A stretch of 64,000 nt of DNA from assembly GCF_011516935.1 (NCBI RefSeq), contig NZ_WOTF01000003.1, forward strand, positions 1 through 64,000. Direction: 5' to 3'. This document shows positions 25,106-34,508 of the stretch, one piece after another (within the stretch, counting starts at the first letter, position 1; each line of letters begins with the position of its first letter). The translations under genes were made by a program, and so were the position numbers. The notes under the pieces are model-generated. The model was not told where the DNA came from. It saw nothing but the letters and a program-made list of their open reading frames with translations, and ran no database searches. The DNA is from Acetobacter farinalis (GTDB lineage: Bacteria; Pseudomonadota; Alphaproteobacteria; Acetobacterales; Acetobacteraceae).

Positions 25106-25127
25106 GTGAGGCCACAGGCGGCCTCAC
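25106..25127 (-). repeat. Stem-loop in the proS leader
   Basis: GTGAGGCC (25106-25113) and GGCCTCAC (25120-25127) pair perfectly with a 6-nt loop, 25 nt before the proS start. It may be a leader hairpin controlling proS; no T-tract follows. Confidence 0.45.
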
Positions 25128-25177
25128 TCTGAAATTCTAGTCTTTATCTGCTCTAAAACAGTGCGCGGACAAAGAAA

Positions 25178-25194
25178 ACCCGCCTGACGCGGGT
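25178..25194 (-). terminator. Rho-independent terminator after rnj
   Basis: ACCCGC (25178-25183) and GCGGGT (25189-25194) form a 6-bp stem. On the minus strand TTTTCTTT follows, giving a classical terminator about 55 nt after the rnj stop and separating the nuo-rnj operon from proS. Confidence 0.75.
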
Positions 25195-25233
25195 CTCCTT
25201 TTCATCACTGTTTCTGCCCTGCTCCGTGCAGGG

Positions 25234-25266
25234 GCATGTTCTGTGCGTCAGACGCGCAGAACATGC
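25234..25266. repeat. Long near-perfect inverted repeat over the rnj stop codon
   Basis: The 16-nt arms 25234-25249 and 25251-25266 are complementary except for one G-U pair, around a central A. The arms cover the stop codon (25248-25250) and the last codons of rnj, so the hairpin would form in the mRNA exactly at translation end. Confidence 0.6.
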
Positions 25267-26894
25267 ACGTCCACCAGCGGACGCTTCTGAAGTTTGCGGC
25301 CAAGTGCGCGGCGCAGCGCGGTTTTGGCGGCATCACGGAAAGCCTGGTCATCCCCGCGCAGTTCATCCGGAATCACGTCAATCGCATTGGCGAATTCTTC
25401 GCGCACGCGCACGCTTTCCAGATCATCCGGGTCCAGCAGGCCGGGTGCGCTGACTTTGGGCTCACCAATCACGAAGCCTTCATCATCCACCGCGAAGCTG
25501 GCAATCACCACACCGTTGAACAGCATCTTGCGGCGTGCCGCCAGAACACCACCGTTCATGGGCAGCAGACGGCCCCCATCCAGCGCCAGACGGCCGCTCG
25601 GGGCGGTATCCACCACTTCAACCTTGCCGGGGGACAGACGCAGGATATCCCCATCTTCCAGCAGAATCGGGGCAATTCCTTTTTCCTGTGCCAGAGCGGC
25701 ATGCGCTGTAAGGTGGCGCCATTCTCCATGCACCGGGACGGCATATTTCGGCCGCACCAGATCATACATGGTGCTGACATCACCCGCCGTTGCATGGCCG
25801 GAGACATGCACGAACGCTTCCTTGTCCGTGATCACGGTCACGCCGCGACGGGACAGATTATCCTGCACCGCCATAATGGCGCGCTCGTTCCCCGGAATCA
25901 TGCGGCTGGAATAAATGACCGTATCGCCCTCACCGAGGGACACATTCGGGTGCATATCCAGCGCAATACGGGAGAGAGCTGAACGCGGTTCACCCTGACT
26001 GCCGGTAATGATCATGACGAGCTGATTATCAGGCACATCATTCACATCCTGTTCCGTCAGGAACGGCAGCACCCCGGAGAGATACCCGCATTCACGCGCC
26101 GCCACATCCAGATTGCGCAGGGAGCGGCCAACCAGCACCACCGTGCGGCCCGCAGCCTGTGCCGCCATGGCAATGGTTTCCACGCGCGCCACGTTGGAGG
26201 CAAAGCAGGTGACAGCAATGCGCCCCTTCAGCCCGCTGATCAGGTCCGTCATGCTCCGGCGGACTTCAGCTTCGGACTGGGATGGGCCGGGCTTCATGAC
26301 GTTCGTGCTGTCACACACCAGCGCCAGAACGCCTTCATCCCCCACTTCCTTCAGACGCTTGATGTCTGTCGGCGGGCCGACCAGCGGATCCGGATCCAGC
26401 TTCCAGTCCCCCGTATGCACCACAACGCCTTCCGGCGTGCGCAGCACAACAGCCTGCGCTTCCGGCACGGAGTGGGTTACGGGAATGAATTCCAGATCAA
26501 ACGGGCCGACTTCAAAGCGGCCGGCACACGGAATAACGTGAATGAGCACCTGCTGGAGCAGGCGCGCTTCCGCCAGTTTGCGGCGCAGCACAGCCGCGGC
26601 AAACGGTGTCAGATAAACCGGGCACTGCAGCAGCGGCCACAAATGGGCCACGGCCCCAATATGGTCTTCATGCGCGTGGGTAATTACCAGCCCGGCAAGC
26701 TTGTCCTTGCGCTCGGCAATAAAGGTGGGGTCGGGCACCAGGATTTCCGCTTCCGGGGTGTCGTTCCCGCTGAAGCCAATCCCGCAATCTATGGCCAGCC
26801 AGGTTTCCCCAAGGCAATAGAGGTTCAGATTCATGCCGATCTCACCCGTCCCGCCTAGAGGCAGAAAGGCCAGACCGCCGTTCTCTTCTTTCAT
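25248..26894 (-). CDS. rnj: Ribonuclease J
   Basis: A 548-aa metallo-beta-lactamase/beta-CASP nuclease. The zinc motif HAHEDHIGA lies near 74-82, with FLPLGGTGEIGMN at the N-terminus and a beta-CASP core followed by the C-terminal domain ending DVHVLRV. RNase J is a 5' exonuclease and endonuclease for mRNA decay and rRNA maturation and occurs in many alphaproteobacteria alongside RNase E. It is the last gene of the nuo-birA-coaX run, 8 nt after coaX. Confidence 0.93.
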   Translation of the reverse strand: MKEENGGLAFLPLGGTGEIGMNLNLYCLGETWLAIDCGIGFSGNDTPEAEILVPDPTFIAERKDKLAGLVITHAHEDHIGAVAHLWPLLQCPVYLTPFAAAVLRRKLAEARLLQQVLIHVIPCAGRFEVGPFDLEFIPVTHSVPEAQAVVLRTPEGVVVHTGDWKLDPDPLVGPPTDIKRLKEVGDEGVLALVCDSTNVMKPGPSQSEAEVRRSMTDLISGLKGRIAVTCFASNVARVETIAMAAQAAGRTVVLVGRSLRNLDVAARECGYLSGVLPFLTEQDVNDVPDNQLVMIITGSQGEPRSALSRIALDMHPNVSLGEGDTVIYSSRMIPGNERAIMAVQDNLSRRGVTVITDKEAFVHVSGHATAGDVSTMYDLVRPKYAVPVHGEWRHLTAHAALAQEKGIAPILLEDGDILRLSPGKVEVVDTAPSGRLALDGGRLLPMNGGVLAARRKMLFNGVVIASFAVDDEGFVIGEPKVSAPGLLDPDDLESVRVREEFANAIDVIPDELRGDDQAFRDAAKTALRRALGRKLQKRPLVDVHVLRV

Positions 26895-26902
26895 CAGTAT
26901 CG

Positions 26903-27715
26903 TTATCCTTCTGTCAAAAAATCTTTTTCGATTGTGAGACGCGGCAGGGGATTCCGCCCCGCCAATATCCGCAGGCCGTTCAGGGTCAGCATTGAATCCA
27001 CATGATCAAACACCGTCGTACCTTCTGAGAAGAGCGGAGCCAGACCGCCAGTTGCGAGCACCTTCATGGTCTGCCCGACTTCCAGCCTGATCCTCTCGAC
27101 GATCCCCTCGATCAAACCGACATACCCCCAAAACACGCCTGACCGCATGGCCGCGACCGTATTGCGCCCGATGACGGACTCCACCGCCGGGCGGCCAACG
27201 CCTATTCTTGGCAACCGTGCGGCTGCCTGATGCAGGGCCTCAACCGAAAGATTGATGCCCGGCGCGATCACGCCACCGCAATAACTGCCTTCCACATCCA
27301 CCACATCAAACGTTGTGGCGGTTCCAAAATCAATCACTGTCAGCGGACCACCGTACAGATGGTGTGCCGCAAGTCCGTTTAACAGGCGGTCCACCCCGAC
27401 TTCGTCCGGGTTATCCATTTTGATGGAAAAGCCCCAGTCCAGCCGGGCCGACGCCAGCAGCGGCTCTACCGCAAACCACTGGCGGCACAGGGTGCGCAGG
27501 TGGTACAGGGCCGCAGGCACCACGGTGCCAATCACAGCCCCTTCAATATCATCCGCCACAATACCCTGCATCTTCAGCAGGGCCAGCAGCCAGACGGCAT
27601 ATTCATCAGACGTGCGCTGGGCCTGCATGGTAATGCGCCAGACACCCCGCCATTTTTCACCATCATGCACGGCAAACACGACATTCGTGTTCCCTGCATC
27701 AATGACGAGAAGCAA
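26903..27715 (-). CDS. coaX: Type III pantothenate kinase
   Basis: A 270-aa ASKHA-fold kinase for the first step of coenzyme A synthesis. The phosphate loop [18 protein letters not shown] is at 2-19, GVDRLLNG is near 103-110, [10 protein letters not shown] near 126-135 and GGVIAPGI near 144-151. Type III enzymes are not feedback-inhibited by CoA. The start overlaps the birA end by 17 nt. The coaX between birA and rnj is a common alphaproteobacterial order. Confidence 0.95.
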   Translation of the reverse strand: MLLVIDAGNTNVVFAVHDGEKWRGVWRITMQAQRTSDEYAVWLLALLKMQGIVADDIEGAVIGTVVPAALYHLRTLCRQWFAVEPLLASARLDWGFSIKMDNPDEVGVDRLLNGLAAHHLYGGPLTVIDFGTATTFDVVDVEGSYCGGVIAPGINLSVEALHQAAARLPRIGVGRPAVESVIGRNTVAAMRSGVFWGYVGLIEGIVERIRLEVGQTMKVLATGGLAPLFSEGTTVFDHVDSMLTLNGLRILAGRNPLPRLTIEKDFLTEG

Positions 27716-28466
27716 CGTCAGCCCCGTGTTGTGCCAGCAGGATATCTCCTGTTGCGATCGTTTTCATTCCATCTTCCGTCTCAAGCAGAAGCCGGCCATC
27801 AGCGGCAAGCCCTGCAAACTGGCCCTTTTCATAAGTAGTCCCGCCGCTTACGACAAGGGGCGTGCCAACAGGATGCGCCCGTTTGCGCCATTCTGCACAT
27901 AAAGCGGCAAACCCTTCACGGTTCCAGACATCACACCAGTTCGTCAGATGTGCAAGAATGGCCCGCGCCACATCGGCGGAAGACGGCACGGGACCGTAAT
28001 CCCCCAGCGCGCCCGCTTTCCGGCCAATCTGCGCCTCCTGCGGGGGCTGTGCAAGGTTGGCCCCCATGCCGATGACCAGCATGGTCCCTTCCCGCTCGAT
28101 CAGAATACCCGCCAGCTTCTGTCCATCAAGCAGAATATCATTGGGCCATTTGATCATCAGATGCTTACGGGCGGCAGGAACGCTCTCTGCCAGCCCTTCA
28201 AAAAACGCCAGAGAGGCCACGAAGGGCCATCCGCCCAGCGCGTCCGCCCCTGCTTGCCCTGCATCCAGCAGAACGGAAAACGCCAGGCTCTGCCCGGCAT
28301 TCGCCCAAGCCCGCCCCCGACTGCCTCGCCCCTTTGTCTGGTGGTGTGCAAGCAGCGCCAGACCCGGAGCCTCTCCGGCCCGGGCACGCTCAAGGCAGAT
28401 ATCAGAGGTTGATGTCAGTTCCTCATAACATTCCAGCCGCCAGGCGGCCGCCTCCGGCTGCGTCAT
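27699..28466 (-). CDS. birA: Biotin--[acetyl-CoA-carboxylase] ligase
   Basis: A 255-aa biotin protein ligase. The biotin-AMP loop is [12 protein letters not shown] near 45-56 and [19 protein letters not shown] follows near 110-128. It attaches biotin to the carboxyl carrier of acetyl-CoA carboxylase. It lacks the N-terminal helix-turn-helix of E. coli BirA, so it is a ligase only and not a repressor. ATG 28466 overlaps the nuoN stop (ATGA). Confidence 0.93.
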   Translation of the reverse strand: MTQPEAAAWRLECYEELTSTSDICLERARAGEAPGLALLAHHQTKGRGSRGRAWANAGQSLAFSVLLDAGQAGADALGGWPFVASLAFFEGLAESVPAARKHLMIKWPNDILLDGQKLAGILIEREGTMLVIGMGANLAQPPQEAQIGRKAGALGDYGPVPSSADVARAILAHLTNWCDVWNREGFAALCAEWRKRAHPVGTPLVVSGGTTYEKGQFAGLAADGRLLLETEDGMKTIATGDILLAQHGADVASRH

Positions 28467-29905
28467 CCGCCAAGAGCCAGAGCAGCCTGCCGGGCCAGAG
28501 CCATCAGCGGGCCAAGAGCCAGAACAAAGAACACGGTTGCCAGCCCCATGCTGCCCGAAACAAACACAAGGCTGCGTGCTGGCTGGTCCAGCCTCTCAGC
28601 AGAGGCATCAAAATACATAACCTTCACCACCCGCAGATAATAATACGCACCAATCACACTCGAGAGTGCCCCGATCCCGACCAGCACGTAAAGACCGGAT
28701 TGCCATGCGGCGGCAAAAACCATCAGTTTGCCGAAAAAACCAGCCAGCGGCGGCGCGCCAACCATGCTGAACATGAACACCGCCAGCGCCGCCGCCAGAC
28801 CGGGGTCTGTCCGCCCCAGCCCGGACAGATCGGCAAGGGATGTCACCTCCCGCCCTTTGCGCCGCATGGCGGTGATCACGGCGAACACCCCGGCGTTCAT
28901 AACGAGATAGGCCGCCAGATACACCAGCGTGGCCCGCACGCCATTGGTGGACGCCGCAGCCAGACCCATCAGCGCATACCCCATGTGACCAATGGAGGAA
29001 TAGGCCATCAGGCGCTTGATATTGGTCTGCGGAATGGCCGCGAGCGCGCCGTAAACCATGGAGAGGATGGACAGCGTTTCAATCAGGATCTGCCAGCGGG
29101 GGGCCATGGCCCCGAACGGACCGCTCATCACCCGCAGCAGCAGCGCAAAAGTTGCGAATTTGGGAGCACCCGCCATATAGGCTGTCACAGGGGTCGGGGC
29201 ACCCTGATACACATCCGGCGTCCACATATGGAACGGCACGACGGAAAGCTTGAAGCACAGCCCCACAACAAGAAACACAAGGCCGACCATCAGCCCCACA
29301 GGCAGCGCTGTGGTCTGCTGAATGGCCGCAATCAGCCCGCTGTACTCCATGGTTCCGGCGTAACCATACACCAGAGACATGCCATACAGCAGCAGGCCGG
29401 ACGCCAGAGACCCCAGCACGAAGTATTTCAGCCCGGCTTCGGAGGAGAGCACGTCATCCCGTTCCAGAGCAGCCAGAATGTAGATGGAGAGTGAGGATAG
29501 CTCCAACCCGACAAACAACGTCATCAGATTGGCTGAAGAGGCCATGATCATGGCCCCCACTGTTGAAAACAGGATCAGCACCGCTGTTTCAAAAGGCAGG
29601 GGCGCACGCTCGTCCGTGCGGTAGCTGACTGTCAGCAGCAGAGCAACCAGCCCGCCCAGCAGAACCAGAATTTTCATGAACCGGGCGAAGCTGTCATTCA
29701 CGAACGTGCCCGCGTAGGCTGCACCATCCGGCGAGAGGGCCACCAGCACCGCGCACCCCACAAAGGCCGCGATGCTCAGAACGGTGCAGGCCCCAATTCC
29801 CTTCCCCGGCCGCTGAAGCACACCAAACACAAGGATAACCAGCCCTGCCAGGGCAAGCGTGATTTCCGGCAGAGCCAGTATCCAGTTGACTGACATCGCG
29901 TTCAT
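28463..29905 (-). CDS. nuoN: NADH-quinone oxidoreductase subunit N
   Basis: A 480-aa antiporter-like membrane subunit of complex I with about 14 helices. The GLELSSLSIYILAALERDD segment and FKLSVVPFHMWTPDVYQGAP are specific for NuoN, not NuoM. GGAG stands nine bases before ATG 29905. Its start overlaps, as ATGA, the stop of an 18-codon ORF that occupies the nuoM position. It probably carries one of the proton channels of the membrane arm. Confidence 0.95.
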   Translation of the reverse strand: MNAMSVNWILALPEITLALAGLVILVFGVLQRPGKGIGACTVLSIAAFVGCAVLVALSPDGAAYAGTFVNDSFARFMKILVLLGGLVALLLTVSYRTDERAPLPFETAVLILFSTVGAMIMASSANLMTLFVGLELSSLSIYILAALERDDVLSSEAGLKYFVLGSLASGLLLYGMSLVYGYAGTMEYSGLIAAIQQTTALPVGLMVGLVFLVVGLCFKLSVVPFHMWTPDVYQGAPTPVTAYMAGAPKFATFALLLRVMSGPFGAMAPRWQILIETLSILSMVYGALAAIPQTNIKRLMAYSSIGHMGYALMGLAAASTNGVRATLVYLAAYLVMNAGVFAVITAMRRKGREVTSLADLSGLGRTDPGLAAALAVFMFSMVGAPPLAGFFGKLMVFAAAWQSGLYVLVGIGALSSVIGAYYYLRVVKVMYFDASAERLDQPARSLVFVSGSMGLATVFFVLALGPLMALARQAALALGG

Positions 29906-29958
29906 TGCACGGCACTCCGTTCAGAGCGGAAGGAAACTGAAAAAACAGTGTGACTCAT
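29902..29958 (-). pseudogene. 18-codon ORF in the nuoM slot, possible nuoM deletion remnant
   Basis: Between nuoL and nuoN, where nuoM of about 1.5 kb is expected, there are only 61 bp. They hold an ORF encoding MSHTVFSVSFRSERSAVQ. Its ATG (29956-29958) has GAGG six bases upstream, formed partly by the nuoL stop, and its TGA overlaps the nuoN start as ATGA. These are exactly the gene-boundary signals of this operon, so the ORF looks like the two ends of nuoM joined by an in-frame deletion. It contains no recognisable NuoM residues, so this remains inference. Confidence 0.45.
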
Positions 29959-29966
29959 CTGCCGCC

Positions 29967-31919
29967 TCATCCACACAGAGCCACGGTCAGCACCACGACA
30001 AGACCCGCCAGCATGGTAAAGGCATACAGCGCGATGGACCCTGTCTGCAGGCGGACAGCATCGACCGCGCCACTCGCGGTTGCCCGCACCAGATCACGCG
30101 GGAGGCCTTCCACTGCCCCTTCTTCCCCATCTTTCCATAGGAAACGGGCAATGGCGGCATAGGGCTTTACGAAAATATGTTCATACAGCTCATCAAAATA
30201 CCATTTGTTGAGCAGGAACCGGTACACAGGCCCACAGGAACGGGCCAGAGCCTCAGGCAGCCCCGGAGAGGCGATGTAGAACAGGAAGGCCAGTGCGATA
30301 CCGACCAGCGCCACCAGAGAAGGCAGCAACGCCACCACACCAGGCACCTGCTCAAACGTTTCCATAATGGTGTTTCCGGGGGCATTGAAAATGCTGCCCT
30401 GCCAGAACGCGCTCTGCTGTGCGCCAATATAGTACGGGGCAAGAACCAGACCACTCACCACAGCGCCGATCGCCAACAGCACCAGAGGAACGCTCATGAA
30501 AAGCGGGCTTTCATGCGCGGCATCCCGCTTCTGCACATCGGCCGGAGCACGGTGGAACACCAAAAACAGCAGACGCCAGCTATAAAAGGCTGTGAGAAAG
30601 GCCGTTATAACCCCCAGCATCCAGGCATAGTGGCTCATGCGGCCATCAGCAGCCCACAGGGCATTCAGAATAGCGTCTTTCGACCAGTATCCGGCAAAGG
30701 GGAAAACACCTGCAAGCGCCAGACTGCCAATCCACATCACGCCATAAGTCAGCGGCAGTTTTTTCCACAGGCCTCCCATACGGAACATATTCTGTTCATC
30801 ATGCATGGCGTGGATAACGGACCCCGCCCCGAGAAACAGCAGCGCCTTGAAAAAGGCATGTGTTGTCAGGTGAAAAATCGCAACCTGATACGCACCCACA
30901 CCCACGGCGGCAAACATGTAACCAAGCTGGGAACAGGTGGAATAGGCAATGGTCCGCTTGATGTCCGGCTGCACCATGCCGACAGTGGCGGCAAAAAAAC
31001 AGGTTGTGGCACCAATGAAGATAATAAACAGGCGGGTGTTTGGCGCCACTTCCAGAAGGGGGGACATCCGGGCCATCAGAAACACGCCTGCCGTAACCAT
31101 TGTTGCAGCATGGATCAGCGCGGAAACGGGGGTCGGGCCTTCCATGGCGTCCGGCAACCATGTGTGCAGGAAAAGCTGGGCCGATTTCCCCATAGCGCCG
31201 ATAAACAGCAGAAAGCAGATGACTTCCAGCATGGGGAAAGAGTGCCCGAACAGCGTATAGAACGCCCCGGCAGCCTGCGGCACAGCCGCGAAAATCTCGT
31301 CATACCGCACGGAATGAAACAGAACGTAAATCAGCCCGATGCCCACAATGAAGAACAGATCGGCCACGCGGTTCACCACAAACGCCTTGATGGCTGCGGC
31401 CGTTGCGGCAGGGCGGTCATACCAGTACCCAATGAGCAGATAACTGGCGAGCCCCACTCCTTCCCAACCGAAAAACAGCTGGATGAGGTCCGAGGACGAG
31501 ACCAGCATGAGCATGGCGAACGTGAACAGCGAAAGATACGCGAAAAACCGGTAAACCGGCATGGTTTCATGGCTCATATAGCCAACGCTGTAGCAATGAA
31601 CCAGCAGGGAAACGCAGAGCACCATGGCACTCATGGTGACGGAGAGCGTATCGAACCGCAGGGTCCATGTCGCATGGAAACCGCCGGCATTCACCCAGTC
31701 GGCCAGAGGCACAGCATAGGGACCAAAACCCGATGTCCACCCCCCCCACAGCGCCCCAATTCCGCAAACGGTCGCAGCCCCCATGCACAGCAGCGTGACG
31801 GCTTTTGCCAGTGTATCGCCCATCAGGCGGCCACCCAGACCCGCCACAACCGCTCCCGCCAGAGGCAGGAGAATAGCTGCGGCAAACAGGTGAAGATCGG
31901 TCTGCATCAGTCCGTTCAT
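29967..31919 (-). CDS. nuoL: NADH-quinone oxidoreductase subunit L
   Basis: A 650-aa antiporter-like subunit, distal in the membrane arm, with the long lateral helix at its C-terminus. Family motifs include [19 protein letters not shown] and [20 protein letters not shown]. The C-terminus ([20 protein letters not shown]) is complete, so it is not fused to or truncated by the missing nuoM. It overlaps nuoK by 4 nt. Confidence 0.96.
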   Translation of the reverse strand: MNGLMQTDLHLFAAAILLPLAGAVVAGLGGRLMGDTLAKAVTLLCMGAATVCGIGALWGGWTSGFGPYAVPLADWVNAGGFHATWTLRFDTLSVTMSAMVLCVSLLVHCYSVGYMSHETMPVYRFFAYLSLFTFAMLMLVSSSDLIQLFFGWEGVGLASYLLIGYWYDRPAATAAAIKAFVVNRVADLFFIVGIGLIYVLFHSVRYDEIFAAVPQAAGAFYTLFGHSFPMLEVICFLLFIGAMGKSAQLFLHTWLPDAMEGPTPVSALIHAATMVTAGVFLMARMSPLLEVAPNTRLFIIFIGATTCFFAATVGMVQPDIKRTIAYSTCSQLGYMFAAVGVGAYQVAIFHLTTHAFFKALLFLGAGSVIHAMHDEQNMFRMGGLWKKLPLTYGVMWIGSLALAGVFPFAGYWSKDAILNALWAADGRMSHYAWMLGVITAFLTAFYSWRLLFLVFHRAPADVQKRDAAHESPLFMSVPLVLLAIGAVVSGLVLAPYYIGAQQSAFWQGSIFNAPGNTIMETFEQVPGVVALLPSLVALVGIALAFLFYIASPGLPEALARSCGPVYRFLLNKWYFDELYEHIFVKPYAAIARFLWKDGEEGAVEGLPRDLVRATASGAVDAVRLQTGSIALYAFTMLAGLVVVLTVALCG

Positions 31920-32239
31920 CCCTTCATCATCGTGACGTCTTCGACCTGGATCGACCCACGGTTACGGAAATACACCGTGACAATCGCCAGCCCGATGGCG
32001 GCTTCCGCCGCGGCAATGGTGAGCACAAACAGCACCATCACCTGCCCGGAAAGATCCGCATGCGCGGAAGAAAACGCCACAAAATTCAGGTTTGCGGCCA
32101 GCAGGATAAGTTCCATGGACATGAGAATGATGATGATATTTTTCCGGTTGAGAAAAATACCCAGCACTCCCAGCACCAGAAGGGCCGCACTCACCACCAG
32201 ATAAGAGCCCAACCCGATAGGGGCGATTGCCGGTGTCAT
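31916..32239 (-). CDS. nuoK: NADH-quinone oxidoreductase subunit K
   Basis: A 107-aa membrane subunit with three helices. The conserved helix [12 protein letters not shown] follows [11 protein letters not shown], carrying the two functional glutamates of NuoK (one in MSMELIL, one in [12 protein letters not shown]). It starts in a 4-nt overlap with nuoJ and ends in a 4-nt overlap with nuoL. Confidence 0.96.
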   Translation of the reverse strand: MTPAIAPIGLGSYLVVSAALLVLGVLGIFLNRKNIIIILMSMELILLAANLNFVAFSSAHADLSGQVMVLFVLTIAAAEAAIGLAIVTVYFRNRGSIQVEDVTMMKG

Positions 32240-32949
32240 GCGCCTGTCTCCTCTTTTTCCACCGCGGGCTGCCCGGTAGAGCCGTAAGAGCCCGGAACAG
32301 CCGTATCGTAATAGGAGGTTTGGGGGCGCAGGAAACCACCTTGCTCCAACACGTTTTCGCCAAGTGGCACACGCACAAGCACCAGCGTTTCTTCAGGTGT
32401 GCGCGCATGCTGTTTTTCAATATTCTGACGCCGCCCGCTGCCAGTCTGGCGCAGGGTGAGCACAATGGCGCCGATCATGGCGACAAGCAGCACCAGCCCG
32501 CAGGCCTGAAACAGCAGGACATAATGCGTATAGATCAGTGTGCCGAGGGCTGCGGTATTGGTCAGGCCAGGGGCTGCCTGAAGCGGCACGCTCACGCCGG
32601 CCGGGGCCATGGTCCAGTGGCTCAGCGCCATGATCAGTTCGGCAAACAGAACGCCCCCCACACAGATACCTATGGGGGCGTGCCGCTGTAATCCTTCCCG
32701 CAGTTGCGTGAAATCAATATCCAGCATCATGACAACGAACAGGAACAGCACCGCAACCGCGCCGACATAGACAATGACCAGCAGCATCGCCAGGAATTCC
32801 GCCCCGGCAATCAGGAACAGTCCCGCTGCGTTGAAAAATGCCAGAATAAGAAACAGCACCGCATGCACCGGGTTGCGCACACTGATGACCATGGCGGCAG
32901 AAAGCAGCAGCACGGCGGCAAAAACATAAAAAACAAGCTGAGCCAACAT
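32236..32949 (-). CDS. nuoJ: NADH-quinone oxidoreductase subunit J
   Basis: A 237-aa membrane subunit with five helices in the first 165 residues, including [20 protein letters not shown], the conserved NuoJ third helix with its pi-bulge, and [10 protein letters not shown] hydrophilic C-terminal tail of about 60 residues extends beyond the last helix and makes it a little longer than E. coli NuoJ. It follows nuoI by 36 nt, the largest gap in the early operon. Confidence 0.94.
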   Translation of the reverse strand: MLAQLVFYVFAAVLLLSAAMVISVRNPVHAVLFLILAFFNAAGLFLIAGAEFLAMLLVIVYVGAVAVLFLFVVMMLDIDFTQLREGLQRHAPIGICVGGVLFAELIMALSHWTMAPAGVSVPLQAAPGLTNTAALGTLIYTHYVLLFQACGLVLLVAMIGAIVLTLRQTGSGRRQNIEKQHARTPEETLVLVRVPLGENVLEQGGFLRPQTSYYDTAVPGSYGSTGQPAVEKEETGA

Positions 32950-32985
32950 CAGCCGGCCTCCTGCCCCGTTCGGGGCTGCACGGGG

Positions 32986-33474
32986 TTAACGGTACGGGGC
33001 ATCGCATTCCAGCCGGCGGGCCAGCAAGGCCTCCCACTGGTCTCCATTCGCAAGGAGCTTCTCCTTGTCGTACATCAACTCTTCCCGTGTTTCTGTCGCG
33101 AATTCGTAATTCGGCCCTTCAACAATGGCATCCACCGGACAGGCTTCCTCACACAGCCCGCAATAGATGCATTTTGTCATGTCGATATCGTAGCGCGTGG
33201 TGCGCCGGGAGCCGTCATCCCGCTCTTCGGCCTCAATGGTGATGGCCTCCGCCGGGCAGGTTGCCTCACACAGCTTGCAGGCAATGCAGCGTTCCTCCCC
33301 GTTCGGATACCGCCTGAGCGCATGCTCCCCGCGGAAACGGGGGGAGAGCGGGCCTTTTTCATACGGGTAGTTCAGCGTGACCTTGGGCTGAAACATCATT
33401 TTGAATGTCGAGGCCATACCGCCAACCAGTTCTGCCAGCAGAAATGAGCGGAACGTGCGCTTCAAGGCACTCAT
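32986..33474 (-). CDS. nuoI: NADH-quinone oxidoreductase subunit I
   Basis: A 162-aa ferredoxin-like subunit carrying clusters N6a and N6b. Two C-x2-C-x2-C-x3-CP motifs are visible: [12 protein letters not shown] and [12 protein letters not shown], followed by the conserved EGPNYEF. It passes electrons from NuoG to NuoB. It overlaps nuoH by 1 nt. Confidence 0.97.
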   Translation of the reverse strand: MSALKRTFRSFLLAELVGGMASTFKMMFQPKVTLNYPYEKGPLSPRFRGEHALRRYPNGEERCIACKLCEATCPAEAITIEAEERDDGSRRTTRYDIDMTKCIYCGLCEEACPVDAIVEGPNYEFATETREELMYDKEKLLANGDQWEALLARRLECDAPYR

Positions 33475-34502
33475 CAGTTTACCCCTCCCACCTGCGGCAA
33501 AAGCCCTGTGGCCATCAGGAACCCTGCGGTTGCAATCATCCAGACCAGTGAGAGCGGCAGAAACACCTTCCAGCCAAGACGCATCAGCTGGTCATACCGG
33601 AAGCGGGGGAAGGTCGCCCGGATCCAGATAAAAACGAAGAGACAGAAAAGAATTTTAAAAATCAGCCATAGTGGGCCGGGAATCCATGTGAACGGTGCCA
33701 ACCCCAGCGGCGGCAGCCACCCTCCGAGGAACAGAATGCTGATCATGCCTGACATCAGGATCATGTTCGCATATTCGCCAAGGAAGAAGAGACCGAACGC
33801 CAGCGAGGAATATTCCACGAAGAACCCGGCCACGAGTTCACTCTCTCCTTCCGGCAAGTCAAACGGAGCGCGGTTGGTTTCCGCAAGTGCCGAGATGAAG
33901 AAAACGATAAACATCGGGAACATCGGCAGGCAGAACCAGACATGGCGCTGCGCGAGCACGATATCATTCAGGTTGAGACTACCCACAGCCAGCAGGACAG
34001 AAACGATCACCAGCCCGATGGACACTTCATAAGACACCATCTGCGCGGCGGAACGCAGGCCACCGAGAAAGGCATATTTCGAATTGGACGCCCACCCGGC
34101 AATCAGAATTCCGTAGACACCAAGAGAAGAAATGGCGAGCAGATAGAGAATACCCACATTGATATCCGCCACGGCCAGACCATTCCCCGTGGGAATGACG
34201 GCCCAGGCCAGCATGGCGAGTGAGAAGGTCAGGAAGGGGGCGAAAAGGAACAGCGCCCGGTTGGCTCCAGCCGGAATAACCGTTTCCTTCATGATCATCT
34301 TGATGGCATCCGCAAAGGCCTGAAGCAGACCAAACGGGCCATTCACGTTCGGCCCGCGCCGCCGCTGCATGGCCGCCATCACCTTGCGTTCCATCAGCGT
34401 CAGATACGCCACACCAATCAGCAGCGGGACCAGAACAGCCAGCGTTTCCAGCAGCATCAGGATAATCTGGCCCGCCAGGGTATGATAAAAAAACTGTGCC
34501 AT
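33474..34502 (-). CDS. nuoH: NADH-quinone oxidoreductase subunit H
   Basis: A 342-aa membrane subunit with eight helices that forms part of the quinone site and the start of the proton path. Conserved loops are [15 protein letters not shown] near 38-52, [28 protein letters not shown] acidic loop near 205-228, and [20 protein letters not shown] near the end. Six nt separate it from nuoG. Confidence 0.97.
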   Translation of the reverse strand: MAQFFYHTLAGQIILMLLETLAVLVPLLIGVAYLTLMERKVMAAMQRRRGPNVNGPFGLLQAFADAIKMIMKETVIPAGANRALFLFAPFLTFSLAMLAWAVIPTGNGLAVADINVGILYLLAISSLGVYGILIAGWASNSKYAFLGGLRSAAQMVSYEVSIGLVIVSVLLAVGSLNLNDIVLAQRHVWFCLPMFPMFIVFFISALAETNRAPFDLPEGESELVAGFFVEYSSLAFGLFFLGEYANMILMSGMISILFLGGWLPPLGLAPFTWIPGPLWLIFKILFCLFVFIWIRATFPRFRYDQLMRLGWKVFLPLSLVWMIATAGFLMATGLLPQVGGVN

Positions 34503-34508
34503 TCGCCC

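Noticed and set aside
23642-25132. 496-codon open frame antisense to proS
   Set aside because: Same shadow effect; proS motifs are unambiguous.
30177-32204. 675-codon open frame antisense to nuoL and nuoK
   Set aside because: Composition is Gln/His-rich shadow sequence with no domain, opposite well-supported membrane proteins.
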